From Mycobacterium sp. 236(2023) (GTDB lineage: Bacteria; Actinomycetota; Actinomycetes; Mycobacteriales; Mycobacteriaceae), in contig NZ_JARSBP010000002.1 of the NCBI RefSeq assembly GCF_029623955.1, positions 1,302,001-1,366,000 of the forward strand: DNA of 64,000 bases, read 5' to 3'. The notes beneath the pieces were generated by a model that worked only from the letters and a program-made list of their open reading frames with translations, searched no databases and was not told the DNA's origin. Positions 7,431 through 16,426 of this stretch are shown here, in pieces. Both the position numbers and the translations under genes were made by a program. Position 1 is the first letter of the stretch. Each line of letters opens with the position of its first letter.

Positions 7431-9449
7431 ATGGGAATCACGGTATCCGCGGTCGACCCGCGCGCGGTGACTCCTGGGATGCCGACGACCGCTCCGGTGG
7501 CGACGGTCGGCGACCTCCACGTCACGTTTTCCAGAAGCGGGCGCGACATTCACGCGTTGCGAGGCGTCTCGCTGTCCATCGCGCCTTCGGAGATCCTGGG
7601 TCTGGTCGGCGAATCAGGTTCCGGTAAAAGCGTTTTGGGCTTCAGCATGCTGGGGTTGCTGCCCGAGCAGGCCCGTACTGACGGCAGTGTGCGGGTGGCC
7701 GGATCCGACATGCTGAAGGGGATGCCCGAGTTCGAGGCGAAGACCCTGCGCAAAGTGCGTCGACTGGATCTCGGCGCTGTGTTCCAGGACCCGATGACGT
7801 CGTTGAACCCGACGATGCGGATCGGCAGGCAGGTTGCCGAGGTCACGGGCAGCGAAGAGGAAGCGCTTCGCCTGCTCGGCGCCGTCGGGATTCCCGACCC
7901 CGAGCGGCGGATGCGGTCCTACCCTCACGAGCTCTCCGGCGGGCTGAGGCAGCGTGTCATGATCGCCATCGCCATCGCCGGCGATCCCGAACTGATCGTC
8001 GCCGACGAACCGACCACCGCACTCGACGTCACCGTGCAGGCGCAGGTGCTGCGCCTCCTGCAACGCCTGCGGGACGAAATCGGCTGCAGCATCGTGCTGA
8101 TCACTCACGACCTCGGTGTCGCGGCAAAGATCGCGGATCGGATCGCGGTGCTCTATGCCGGCCGCATCGCTGAAATCGGGCCGACTGCAGAGCTTCTCGG
8201 ACATCCGGCGCACCCGTACACCCACGGGCTGCTGCGATCCAGGCTGACGCTGGAGACCGCCCGTGACCGTCGCCTTGCCGCGCTACCGGGGTCGGTACCG
8301 AGTCCGGTGACGCCGCTACCGGGATGTGCGTTCGAACCTCGGTGCGAGCTGGCCACTGACGAATGCACCAAGGCTCCGCCGGACCCGATTGCGGTCGGCG
8401 CCGATCGGGTCAGCGCATGTGTGCTGCCGATGGCGCAGGTCACCGCACGGTTGGGAGCTGCGTCGACCACCACCGACGAGCCCGTCCCGTCCCAGCCGTG
8501 CGGTGACGACGCGGCGCATCCGCCGTCGGTGGAACTGCGGGACGTGATGAAGACGTTCTCGGTGTCGCGGCGCTGGCTCGACCGCTCCGCCGACAACCAC
8601 GGCAAGCTGCACGCGTTGCGCGGCGTCTCGCTGCGCGTCGAACATGGCGAGTCCGTCGCGCTCGTCGGCGAGAGCGGATCCGGCAAGTCCACGCTGTTGC
8701 GGGTCATCGCGGGGCTTGAGAAGGCGACCTCGGGGGAGGTCGCCCTCGCGGGTGACACGCGGCCGCAGATGGTGTTTCAGGATGCGGGCGCGTCACTGAC
8801 GCCGTGGCTGTCCGTCGGAGAGCTGATCGGCGAACGCCTACGGGGCAGCGGGATGTCCCGCGTCGCGCGGGCCGACGCCGTCGCAGCCGTGCTGGAACGC
8901 GTGGGCTTGTCCGGCGAGGTCGCGAAATCGCGTGCGGGTCAGCTCTCAGGCGGGCAGCGACAGCGGGTGGCGCTCGCGAGGGCGACCGTCGTACCGCCGT
9001 CGGTGCTGCTGTGCGACGAACCGACCAGCGCGCTCGACGTGTCACTGGCGGCGTCGGTGCTGAACCTGATCAGTGACCTGCGCCGAACCCTGGACATGTC
9101 GGTCGTTTTCGTCACCCACGACCTCTCGGTGGCGCGGGTGATCGCCGACCGCATCGCCGTCATGTACCTCGGGCGCATCGTCGAGCTCGGCCCGGCCGAC
9201 CAGGTGATCGGTGACCCGACCCACCCGTACACCCGTGCGCTGGTCGACTCCATCCCCGACCTCGGTCGCGAATCCCACGTTCTGGCAGGCGAACCCGCAA
9301 GCCCGCTGTCGCCGCCCGACGGATGCGCCTTCCATCCGAGGTGCCCGATCTCCGTCGACGCCTGCAGTGGAATCGAACTCGACGTCCGGCTCGAGGGCTT
9401 CCCCGGCCACCCGCATCAGGTCGCCTGCATCGAGCGGAAGGCGGTCTGA
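7431..9449 (+). CDS. fused dual ATP-binding subunit of a Dpp/Opp-type ABC importer
   Basis: A 672-aa cytoplasmic protein fusing DppD-like and DppF-like ATPases. Domain 1 has Walker A GESGSGKS near residue 60 and signature LSGGLRQRV; domain 2, from about residue 365, has a second GESGSGKS and signature LSGGQRQRV. Each domain ends in the cysteine-containing oligopeptide-transporter C-terminal motif (GCAFEPRC and GCAFHPRC). The ATG is chosen for a GGAG seven bases upstream; the frame is open further upstream without protein-like sequence. It powers the two permeases encoded next and starts a chain of overlapping genes, including enzymes of ureide breakdown. Confidence 0.93.
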   Translation: MGITVSAVDPRAVTPGMPTTAPVATVGDLHVTFSRSGRDIHALRGVSLSIAPSEILGLVGESGSGKSVLGFSMLGLLPEQARTDGSVRVAGSDMLKGMPEFEAKTLRKVRRLDLGAVFQDPMTSLNPTMRIGRQVAEVTGSEEEALRLLGAVGIPDPERRMRSYPHELSGGLRQRVMIAIAIAGDPELIVADEPTTALDVTVQAQVLRLLQRLRDEIGCSIVLITHDLGVAAKIADRIAVLYAGRIAEIGPTAELLGHPAHPYTHGLLRSRLTLETARDRRLAALPGSVPSPVTPLPGCAFEPRCELATDECTKAPPDPIAVGADRVSACVLPMAQVTARLGAASTTTDEPVPSQPCGDDAAHPPSVELRDVMKTFSVSRRWLDRSADNHGKLHALRGVSLRVEHGESVALVGESGSGKSTLLRVIAGLEKATSGEVALAGDTRPQMVFQDAGASLTPWLSVGELIGERLRGSGMSRVARADAVAAVLERVGLSGEVAKSRAGQLSGGQRQRVALARATVVPPSVLLCDEPTSALDVSLAASVLNLISDLRRTLDMSVVFVTHDLSVARVIADRIAVMYLGRIVELGPADQVIGDPTHPYTRALVDSIPDLGRESHVLAGEPASPLSPPDGCAFHPRCPISVDACSGIELDVRLEGFPGHPHQVACIERKAV

Positions 9450-10318
9450 TGGCTGTCGCCCTTCCTGCCGCTCCGGCCGTCCGCGGCCGCGAACGCCGCC
9501 TGTTGGCGCTGCCGCAGTCGCGCTCGACGGTGATCAACTGGGTCGGTTTCTCGCTGGTGATCGTCGTGACTCTGGTCTGCGTCGCGGTTCCTGTGCTCGC
9601 GCCGTACGACCCGCTCACCCCCGCTGGGATGCCGCTGCAACCACCGGGCACCGACGGTTTCCTGCTCGGCACCGACAGCATCGGCCGCGACATCCTCTCG
9701 CGCGTGCTCTACGGAGCACGATCGAGCTGGTTCGCCGCCCTGGCCGTCGTCGCGATCGGCGTTGCGATCGGCGGTTTCGTCGGGCTCGTCGCGGGGACCG
9801 CGGGTGGCTGGGTGGACACCGTGCTGATGCGCATCACCGATGCGTTCCTGTCCATCCCCGCGCCGGTGCTCGCGATCGCTGTCGTCGCCGCGTTGGGGCC
9901 CGGGTTCCTGCACACCCTGTTCGCGGTGTCGATCGTGTGGTGGCCGTTCTATGCGCGACTCGTGCGCGGAGAAGTGGCCAGGCTGGCCGCGCGGCCGCAC
10001 GTGGAAGCGGCGAAACTCGCAGGGGTGAGCCCGCTTCGGCTGGCGGGCAGGCACCTGCTGCCCGGCGCCGTGCCCAACACGCTCGTCGCGGCCAGCCTCG
10101 ACATCGGCACGCTGATCCTGACCCTGGCCGCGCTGTCGTTCCTCGGCCTCGGACAGGCCGCCCCGGCGGCGGAGCTGGGCGCCGACTCCGCCCGCAACCT
10201 CAGTTATTTCCTGCAGCAGTGGTGGATTCCGGTGATGCCCGGCCTCGGCGTGCTCGTACTCGCGCTGGTCGCCAACGTCGCGGGGGACTGCCTGCGCAAC
10301 CTGATGAAGACGAGCTAG
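9449..10318 (+). CDS. ABC transporter permease, DppC type
   Basis: A 289-aa inner-membrane permease with about six helices. The family region LLGTDSIGRDILSRVLYGAR follows the first helix, and the EAA-loop region reads VEAAKLAGVSPLRLAGRHLLP. The ATG overlaps the stop of the ATPase gene in TGATG. It forms the translocation channel with the DppB-like subunit encoded next. Unusually, the DppC-like gene precedes the DppB-like gene. Confidence 0.93.
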   Translation: MAVALPAAPAVRGRERRLLALPQSRSTVINWVGFSLVIVVTLVCVAVPVLAPYDPLTPAGMPLQPPGTDGFLLGTDSIGRDILSRVLYGARSSWFAALAVVAIGVAIGGFVGLVAGTAGGWVDTVLMRITDAFLSIPAPVLAIAVVAALGPGFLHTLFAVSIVWWPFYARLVRGEVARLAARPHVEAAKLAGVSPLRLAGRHLLPGAVPNTLVAASLDIGTLILTLAALSFLGLGQAAPAAELGADSARNLSYFLQQWWIPVMPGLGVLVLALVANVAGDCLRNLMKTS

Positions 10319-10320
10319 AC

Positions 10321-11325
10321 ATGAAGACCTTCGTGGCGACCCGGCTGGGCGCGATGGTGCTCATCCTGGTCGCGTTGACCGGCGTGATGTTCGTGCTCCA
10401 GAACATCTCTCCGTTGGACCCGGTCAAAGCTCAGCTGGGGGCGCAGGCCTCCCAGGAGGCCGTCGCGGCGCGGCGGGAGGCGCTCGGCCTCAACGAGCCA
10501 GTGCTGGTTCAGTTCTGGAACTATCTGACCGGAGCCGTCACAGGGGATCTGGGCACCTCGTACCGGACCCGGCATCCGGTCCTGTCGGACCTGGGCGACT
10601 TCTTCCCCGCCACACTCGAACTCGCGCTGTACGGCATCGCGATAGCCATCGTGCTGGCGATCCTGCTGGCCTTCAGCACGACGCTGAAATGGCGCGGCGC
10701 CGGGGTCCTGCGGGCCGTATTGTTCACCGGTTCATCGGCACCGATGTTCCTGCTCGGCATCCTCGGCTTGCTGGTCTTCTACAAGACTCTGGGCTGGGTG
10801 CCGGCCAACGGCCGCATCGGCATCGCGAACCCGCCCGACGGACCGACCGGGCTGCTGACGGTCGACGGCCTCGTCCACGGTCGATTCGACGTCGTCGGTG
10901 ACGCGCTGCACCACCTGATCCTGCCCGCACTCGTCATCGCACTCGGCCCCGCGGTCGCCATCGGGCGGGTCCTGCGCAGCAGCCTGCTCGGCGACATCGA
11001 CAGCGACTACGCGAGAACCGCTCGCGCCAAAGGGCTTTCCGAGTCGCAGATCATGGCGCGCCACGTCCTGCGCAACTCCGTCGGGTCCGCGTTGTCGATG
11101 ACCGGTCTGCAGATCGGGCTGATGTTCTCGGGAGTCCTCGTCGTCGAGCAGGTGTTCGGGTGGCCGGGCATCGGCCAGTACATCGCGCAGAGCATCCCGG
11201 TCGCGGACTTCCCGGCGATCGCCGGTGTGACCCTCATGCTCGGCGCGCTCTATGTCGTCATCAACACCGCGGTGGATCTGCTCCAGGCCGCCGCCGACCC
11301 GCGTATCGCACTCACAGGAGGTTAG
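10321..11325 (+). CDS. ABC transporter permease, DppB type
   Basis: A 334-aa membrane protein with an N-terminal helix (ARLGAMVLILVALTGVMFVL is nearly this segment), the DppB-type region GDLGTSYRTRHPV, and the EAA loop ARTARAKGLSESQIMARHVLRN. It ends in the family pattern FGWPGIGQYIAQSI followed by a last helix. Two bases separate it from the DppC-like gene, and its TAG abuts the GTG of the next gene. It partners the DppC-like subunit and the lipoprotein encoded at 11967. Confidence 0.92.
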   Translation: MKTFVATRLGAMVLILVALTGVMFVLQNISPLDPVKAQLGAQASQEAVAARREALGLNEPVLVQFWNYLTGAVTGDLGTSYRTRHPVLSDLGDFFPATLELALYGIAIAIVLAILLAFSTTLKWRGAGVLRAVLFTGSSAPMFLLGILGLLVFYKTLGWVPANGRIGIANPPDGPTGLLTVDGLVHGRFDVVGDALHHLILPALVIALGPAVAIGRVLRSSLLGDIDSDYARTARAKGLSESQIMARHVLRNSVGSALSMTGLQIGLMFSGVLVVEQVFGWPGIGQYIAQSIPVADFPAIAGVTLMLGALYVVINTAVDLLQAAADPRIALTGG

Positions 11326-11970
11326 GTGCCGAAACAACCACTGATCGTGGGCAATCCCGTCCTCGTCGTCGTCGACATCCAGGAGGGCGGAGGCATGTCC
11401 GCCGACGACGCCGGCATCCCCGTCATGCCGGGCCATGCCGAACGTGTCGGGCGGGCCGAGCGACTGGTCGCCGCAGCGCGAGACGCGGGCGTGCCCATCG
11501 TGTTCTTCCAGGAGGTGCATCGCCCCAGCGGCATCGACTTCGGCAGAGAACTCGACGGGACCGAGGGGGTGCACTGCGTCGAAGGTGGTCCCGGCACCGA
11601 CCTGGAGCCCACGCTTCGGCCCAACCTCGACGGCCCCAACCACGAGTTCCACATCGTCAAGCGCCGCTACTCCGGTTTCATCGGAACCGATTTCGAGATC
11701 GTGCTGTCCGGACTGAAGGCCTCGACGCTGATCCTGATCGGCGGCCTCACCGACGTGTGCGTGCACTACACGTTCGCCGACGCGCACCAGCGCGACTTCT
11801 ACGTCCGCGTCGTGACCGACTGCGTCGGGGGCTCGTCGCAGTACCGCCACGACGCGGCACTCGACGCGATGGAGTACCTGCAGACCGGTGCCCTGCGCAC
11901 CACAAACGAGATCCTCGCCGCCTTCTCCACACTGAGTTCTGCCCCCGTCCTCGAAGGAGCCTCACGATGA
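11326..11970 (+). CDS. isochorismatase-family cysteine hydrolase (probable amidohydrolase)
   Basis: A 214-aa alpha/beta hydrolase with the cysteine-hydrolase triad Asp17 (VVDIQ), Lys112 (IVKRRYSGF) and Cys145 (GGLTDVCVHYTF). Family members hydrolyse isochorismate, nicotinamide, N-carbamoylsarcosine, ureidoacrylate and related N-carbamoyl compounds. The GTG start directly follows the permease stop, with CAGGAGGT just upstream. It lies inside the transporter operon, between permease and binding-protein genes, so it should act on the imported compound or a downstream ureide. Given allantoinase and allantoicase homologues nearby, a carbamoyl or amide hydrolase role is favoured, but the substrate is not determined. 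Confidence 0.88.
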   Translation: MPKQPLIVGNPVLVVVDIQEGGGMSADDAGIPVMPGHAERVGRAERLVAAARDAGVPIVFFQEVHRPSGIDFGRELDGTEGVHCVEGGPGTDLEPTLRPNLDGPNHEFHIVKRRYSGFIGTDFEIVLSGLKASTLILIGGLTDVCVHYTFADAHQRDFYVRVVTDCVGGSSQYRHDAALDAMEYLQTGALRTTNEILAAFSTLSSAPVLEGASR

Positions 11971-13544
11971 TCAGATTCCGTGCGCTTGCGGCGGTCGGCG
12001 CCGCAGCAGTTCTGACTCTCAGCGCCTGCGGCGGTTCGGACTCCGGAACCACCACCCCGAATGCGGCCCCGACGGACAAGGTGCTGCACCTGTCGTTCCT
12101 GCAGGATCCCGGACAGCCGCCGGACCCCGACATCTTCTACGCAGGGCAGGGTCTACTGCTGACCACCAACACCTACGAAGGACTGCTCCAGTACAAGGCC
12201 GGCACCGAGACGCCGGAGCTGGAACCCCTGCTGGCCACCGAGTGGACCGCGTCGCCGGACAACAAGGTGTTCACGTTCAAGCTGCGCGAGGGCGTGACGT
12301 TCCACGACGGCACCCCGTTCACATCGGCGGCGGTCAAAGCGTCGTTCGACCGCCGGCTCGCCGTCAACCAGGGCCCCGCCTACATGGTCGCCGACGTCGA
12401 ATCGGTGACCGCCCAGGGCGATTACGACGTCACGATCACGTTGAAGGCCCCGAATTCGGCGTTCCTGGACTATCTCGCCTGCCCCTACGGTCCGCGGATG
12501 CTCAGCCCGGAGGGGCTGGCGAAGAACGCCGGCTCCGACAACGCGCAGACCTACCTGACCAACCACGACCTCGGCACCGGCCCGTTCACGCTGACCGCCG
12601 CGGAGGTCGGCTCACGCTACGAGCTGGCGGCGTACCCCGAATACTGGGGTGACAAGCCGTATTTCGAGAAGGTCGAGATCCCGGTCATCACCGACGTGTC
12701 GGCTCAACAGCTGCAGTTCAACAACGGCCAGCTCGCGGCGATCCTGCACGACCTGCCGTCGTCGGCTGTCCAGTCCTACCTCGACAACGACGCGTTCGCG
12801 AACTACTCGCTGCCGACGATGATGTCGAACTACCTCTACGTCAACCCGCACAAGGGAATGCTCACCGACGCGACGAACCGCAAGGCCTTGCTGCAGGCGG
12901 TCAACGTGGACGAGCTGGTCAAACAAACCTATTTCGGCCGCGGTGAAGTCGCCGACCAGCTCTACCCGCCCAACATGATCGCCAGTGACCTGGCCTCACA
13001 GAGTGTCGCCCACGACCCGTCGGTGCTGTCGGGTATCGCCGGTGGGCTGCCGGCAGACCAGAAAGCGGTCACGATCGGCTACGACTCCAGCAACCCCGAC
13101 AATCAGTTGGTCAGCAACCTGATCCAGACCCAGTTGGCGGCCGCGGGCCTGACCGCCACGGTGCAGAGCTACCCGACATCGCAGATCTACGAGTGGATCG
13201 GCGGGGACGGGATGGATGCCCCCGAGGTGCTGACGTTGCTGGCATGGCCGGACGCTCCGTCTCCCTACACGTGGGGGCACATCTCCTGGGATCCCGACGG
13301 TGGCCTGAACTATCTGGGATGCTCGGCTCCGCCGATCACGGCCGCCTTGGCCCGCGGGCTGGAAACCGGTGACGCACAGGCCTTCTCGGAGGCCGCGGCG
13401 GCTGCTGCGGATACCGGGTGCTGGCTCAACGTCGCCGACGTCGACGATTTCATGGTCGCGCAACCGTGGCTCAAGGGCGTCGAGGAAGGCCATGTGGTGA
13501 CGAACCCGAACTCACTGCGGCTGGCGGGACTCTCGGTGGGCTGA
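11967..13544 (+). CDS. ABC transporter substrate-binding lipoprotein, family 5
   Basis: A 525-aa extracytoplasmic solute receptor. The N-terminus is a lipoprotein signal peptide ending LTLSAC, with lipidated Cys21. The mature part has the family-5 (SBP_bac_5) course, including LREGVTFHDGTPFTSAAVK and the later hinge region. It overlaps the preceding gene by ATGA. In this cluster it is expected to capture the ureide, hydantoin or conjugate that the enzymes degrade; family 5 is known mainly for peptides, nickel and glycosides, so the ligand is open. Confidence 0.92.
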   Translation: MIRFRALAAVGAAAVLTLSACGGSDSGTTTPNAAPTDKVLHLSFLQDPGQPPDPDIFYAGQGLLLTTNTYEGLLQYKAGTETPELEPLLATEWTASPDNKVFTFKLREGVTFHDGTPFTSAAVKASFDRRLAVNQGPAYMVADVESVTAQGDYDVTITLKAPNSAFLDYLACPYGPRMLSPEGLAKNAGSDNAQTYLTNHDLGTGPFTLTAAEVGSRYELAAYPEYWGDKPYFEKVEIPVITDVSAQQLQFNNGQLAAILHDLPSSAVQSYLDNDAFANYSLPTMMSNYLYVNPHKGMLTDATNRKALLQAVNVDELVKQTYFGRGEVADQLYPPNMIASDLASQSVAHDPSVLSGIAGGLPADQKAVTIGYDSSNPDNQLVSNLIQTQLAAAGLTATVQSYPTSQIYEWIGGDGMDAPEVLTLLAWPDAPSPYTWGHISWDPDGGLNYLGCSAPPITAALARGLETGDAQAFSEAAAAAADTGCWLNVADVDDFMVAQPWLKGVEEGHVVTNPNSLRLAGLSVG

Positions 13545-14379
13545 TGGCGACACTGGTCCGCAAGAGCGGAGTACGCCGGATCGTCCTTCTGACGCTCGGG
13601 TGGGAGGATCTGCCGAAATCGGTATCGGTACACGGCGCGTCCTCCGAGGTGCGGATGCGGGAGCCGGTGCCCGGCGTGCTGCTGCAGACCGACGGCGGCT
13701 GGGTGCTTCTCGACACCGGCTTCAACACCGCGCTGATCCGCGACCCGTATCTGCATCGGCGGTACTTCCCGAGCATGGAGTACCAGCCGCTGCTGCCAGG
13801 CCCGGGTGAGCCGATCGAAGAGTCGTTGTCCGCCATCGGAATCGATGTCGACGACATTCACCTCGTCGCGGTGTCCCACCTCCACGTCGACCACGCCGGA
13901 GGCCTGAAGTTGTTCGCGGGCAGGGTTCCCGTGCACGCGCAGCGGCGCGAGCTCGAATACGGTTTGTCCAACCATCCAGAACCCGAACGCCATGCGATCT
14001 TCCGCGTCGACTTCGACGACCCGAGAATCGACTGGCAGCTCGCCGACGGCGAGGCCGACATCGCCCCGGGCATCAGCGCAGTGCCGACGTACGGCCACAC
14101 GCCAGGGCATCAGAGCTTTGTCGTCGAACTCGACGAGTCCGTCGTCGGCGACGGAGCCGCTGGGTATGTGTTCGCCTTCGACGCCGCAGATCTGACCGAG
14201 AACATCGAGAACGAGCTCGCGATCGGCGGTTACATCGACGTCGAACGGAGGAGACGATCGAACCGATCCGCAGGCTGAAGAAACTCGCCGAGGACAAGGG
14301 CTACCCGCTGATCCCCGGCCACGACCCCCATGTCTGGCCGGCGATGACACAGCATTTCCACGACCGGTTCGCCGACTGA
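13544..14379 (+). pseudogene. metallo-beta-lactamase-fold hydrolase (AHL-lactonase-like), frameshifted near the 3' end
   Basis: The first frame (13544-14278, 244 aa) carries HLHVDH (SHLHVDHAGG), GHTPGHQS and FAFDAAD, the metal-binding motifs of the AiiA/AttM lactonase branch. It ends in the non-family tail ERRRRSNRSAG. From 14248 the -1 frame continues with good family sequence (IRRLKKLAED, then IPGHDPHVWPA) and stops at 14379, giving TGATG with the next start as elsewhere in the operon. One base appears deleted near 14240-14250, which removes the last metal-ligand His (PGHD). It may be an inactive gene, a sequencing error or, less likely, a recoding site. The original enzyme would hydrolyse a lactone, ester or cyclic amide. 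Confidence 0.82.
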
Positions 14380-15677
14380 TGGATCTCGTGCTGCGCGGTG
14401 AGCGGGTGCTGCTCGACGGCGAACTCCGTCCGGCCTCGGTCGTGGTCGCCGACGGCATCATCGTCGCCATCGACGCGCGCGATGCTCCCTGCGGCTCGGC
14501 TGAAGACGTCGAGATCCACTCGGATGCGGTTCTGCTGCCCGGTTTCGTCGACAGTCACGTTCACATCAACGAGCCGGGCACCGACTGGGAGGGCTTTGCG
14601 ACGGCCACCACGGCGGCAGCGTCGGCAGGCATCACCACCCTGGTGGACATGCCGCTGGACAGCGACCCTGTCACCACGAGCGTCGCGGCGCTGCGGATCA
14701 AACAGGAGGTGGCACAGCCACATTGCGCCGCTGAGATCGCTTACTGGGCGGGTGTGGTGCCCGAGAATATAGGTGAACTCGCCGATCTCGCCGCGGCCGG
14801 CGTCGCGGGCTTCAAGTGCTTCCTCACCTACTCGGGGAACCCGAACTTCGAACACCTCACACCGGCCGAGTTGCGCGCCGCGATGGTCGAGATCGCCGAA
14901 CTCGGATCAGTTCTGCTCGTCCACGCCGAGAGCCACGACGTGATCGCCTGCAGCGAGCAACCGGGCGGGCGCGACTACGCGTCCTTTCTCGCCTCACGTC
15001 CTGACGCTGCCGAACAGGAAGCGGTCCGCCTCGTCGTCGACACCGCACGCCAGACCGGGGCGCGCGTCCATATTGTTCACGTCTCCAGCGCCCGCGTACT
15101 GCCGATCATTGCGCAGGCCAAGGCCTCCGGTGTGGCGATCACCGCGGAGACATGTCCGCACTACCTCACCTTCGCCGCGGAGGACGTCGAAGAAGGCGCC
15201 ACCGAGTTCGCCGCATGTCCGCCGATCCGCGGAGCAGCCAACGCGGAACTGCTGTGGGCCGCACTGCGCGACGGCATTCTCGACATGGTGGTGTCCGACC
15301 ATTCGCCCTGCTCGCCGAAACTCAAGGGCGACGGCGATTTCGGTGCCACATTCGGCGGCATCAGCTCGCTGCAACTGGGTCCGCGGATCGTCTGGACGCA
15401 GTCAGAGGCGCGTGATTTCGGAATCGTCGACCTGAGCCGGTGGATGTCCGCAGAGCCCGCCGCCCTCGCAGGTCTCACCGACCGCGGCGCCATCGCCGTG
15501 GGTATGCGCGCAGACCTCTGCACGTTCGAACCGGACACCCACGGCGTGGTCCGCGCGGCGGACCTCCTGCACCGCCACGCCATCACCCCCTACGACGGTC
15601 TGACGTTGCGCGGTGGTGTGCGGCAGACCTGGTCGGCAGGCCGGTCGGTATTCGAGCGACCGGGAGTCCCGGCGTGA
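14379..15677 (+). CDS. allB: allantoinase-type cyclic amidohydrolase
   Basis: A 432-aa TIM-barrel amidohydrolase of the allantoinase/dihydropyrimidinase group, which opens the hydantoin ring of allantoin to allantoate. Metal ligands fall where expected: His60 and His62 (DSHVHINEPG), Lys146 (GFKCFL, the carboxylated lysine), His182 (VHAE), His234 (HIVHVSSA) and Asp307 (VVSDHSPC). ETCPHYL, CPPIRG and FGGISSLQLG are typical of AllB. It overlaps the preceding frameshifted gene (TGATG) and the next gene (GTGA). With allantoicase two genes downstream, allantoin is the leading substrate; another hydantoin or dihydropyrimidine is the alternative. Confidence 0.87.
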   Translation: MDLVLRGERVLLDGELRPASVVVADGIIVAIDARDAPCGSAEDVEIHSDAVLLPGFVDSHVHINEPGTDWEGFATATTAAASAGITTLVDMPLDSDPVTTSVAALRIKQEVAQPHCAAEIAYWAGVVPENIGELADLAAAGVAGFKCFLTYSGNPNFEHLTPAELRAAMVEIAELGSVLLVHAESHDVIACSEQPGGRDYASFLASRPDAAEQEAVRLVVDTARQTGARVHIVHVSSARVLPIIAQAKASGVAITAETCPHYLTFAAEDVEEGATEFAACPPIRGAANAELLWAALRDGILDMVVSDHSPCSPKLKGDGDFGATFGGISSLQLGPRIVWTQSEARDFGIVDLSRWMSAEPAALAGLTDRGAIAVGMRADLCTFEPDTHGVVRAADLLHRHAITPYDGLTLRGGVRQTWSAGRSVFERPGVPA

Positions 15678-16426
15678 GAATTCTCGTCCTGAATCCGAAC
15701 ACCTCCGAGACGATGACGACGGAGATCTCCGCGGCAGCCTCGGCCGCCGCGCAGCCGGGAACCGAAATCGTCTGCATGAGACCGAGGTTCGGGGCTACTG
15801 CGATCGATTCGGCGTCGGAGAGCTACCTGTCGGCGGTCGGCGTGATGGATGTCGTGGCGGTGGCCCTCGCCGATGGCACCTTCGACTTCGATGCCGTGGT
15901 ACTCGCCGGTTTCGGCGAACACGGCAGGGACGCCCTTGCCGAGATGCTGCTCGTGCCGGTGTTTGACATCGCCGAAAGTGCCGCGCACGTCGCGTGTCTC
16001 ATCGGAAGGAGATTCTCCGTGGTCACGACACTGGCCAGATCGATCCCGCCCATCGAGGACCGGCTGCTGCTCGCCGGGCTGAATACGCGGTGCGCATCGG
16101 TGCGTGCCTGTGGCCTGGGAACAGCGGACGTCGACGCCGACCCGCAAGGCGCGGTCGACGCGATCGTCGCCGAAGCCGCCCGCGCTGTCGCCGACGACGG
16201 AGCTGACGTGATCTGTCTCGGTTGTGCCGGCATGGCAGGTGTCACCGAGGCGATCTCGGCGAAAGTCGGCGTTCCCGCCGTCGACGGCGTCGCCGCGGCC
16301 GTCGGGCTGGCGCAGGCCGTCGTAGGGCTCGGCCTGCAGACCAGCAAGGCCGGCGTGTACGCGCCGGGCCCCGACAACCCGCGCAGCCACTGGCCGATCT
16401 CGACGGCGCTGGGATTGAACTCGTGA
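15674..16426 (+). CDS. Asp/Glu/hydantoin racemase superfamily protein with one catalytic cysteine missing
   Basis: A 250-aa protein related to allantoin and hydantoin racemases (HpxA, HyuA). The N-terminus VRILVLNPNTSETMT and the late motif ICLGCAGMAG with Cys184 are typical. Where allantoin and hydantoin racemases have the first catalytic Cys (ACFGDPG), this protein reads VVLAGFGEHG, with Gly79 (codon GGT, 15908-15910). Two cysteines are needed for two-base racemisation, so it may not be a racemase. A Gly/Cys pair is also found in arylmalonate decarboxylase of the same fold. GTG start overlaps the allantoinase stop. A role on a product of ureide breakdown is inferred from context. Confidence 0.85.
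   Translation: MRILVLNPNTSETMTTEISAAASAAAQPGTEIVCMRPRFGATAIDSASESYLSAVGVMDVVAVALADGTFDFDAVVLAGFGEHGRDALAEMLLVPVFDIAESAAHVACLIGRRFSVVTTLARSIPPIEDRLLLAGLNTRCASVRACGLGTADVDADPQGAVDAIVAEAARAVADDGADVICLGCAGMAGVTEAISAKVGVPAVDGVAAAVGLAQAVVGLGLQTSKAGVYAPGPDNPRSHWPISTALGLNS

Noticed and set aside
14240..14280. Programmed -1 frameshift in the MBL-fold gene
   Set aside because: No X-XXY-YYZ slippery heptamer and no strong downstream stem were seen; a one-base deletion or sequencing error is simpler.
13310..14470. 386-codon minus-strand frame spanning the MBL gene
   Set aside because: Shadow of the plus-strand operon; the frameshift there does not restore any minus-strand coding sense.
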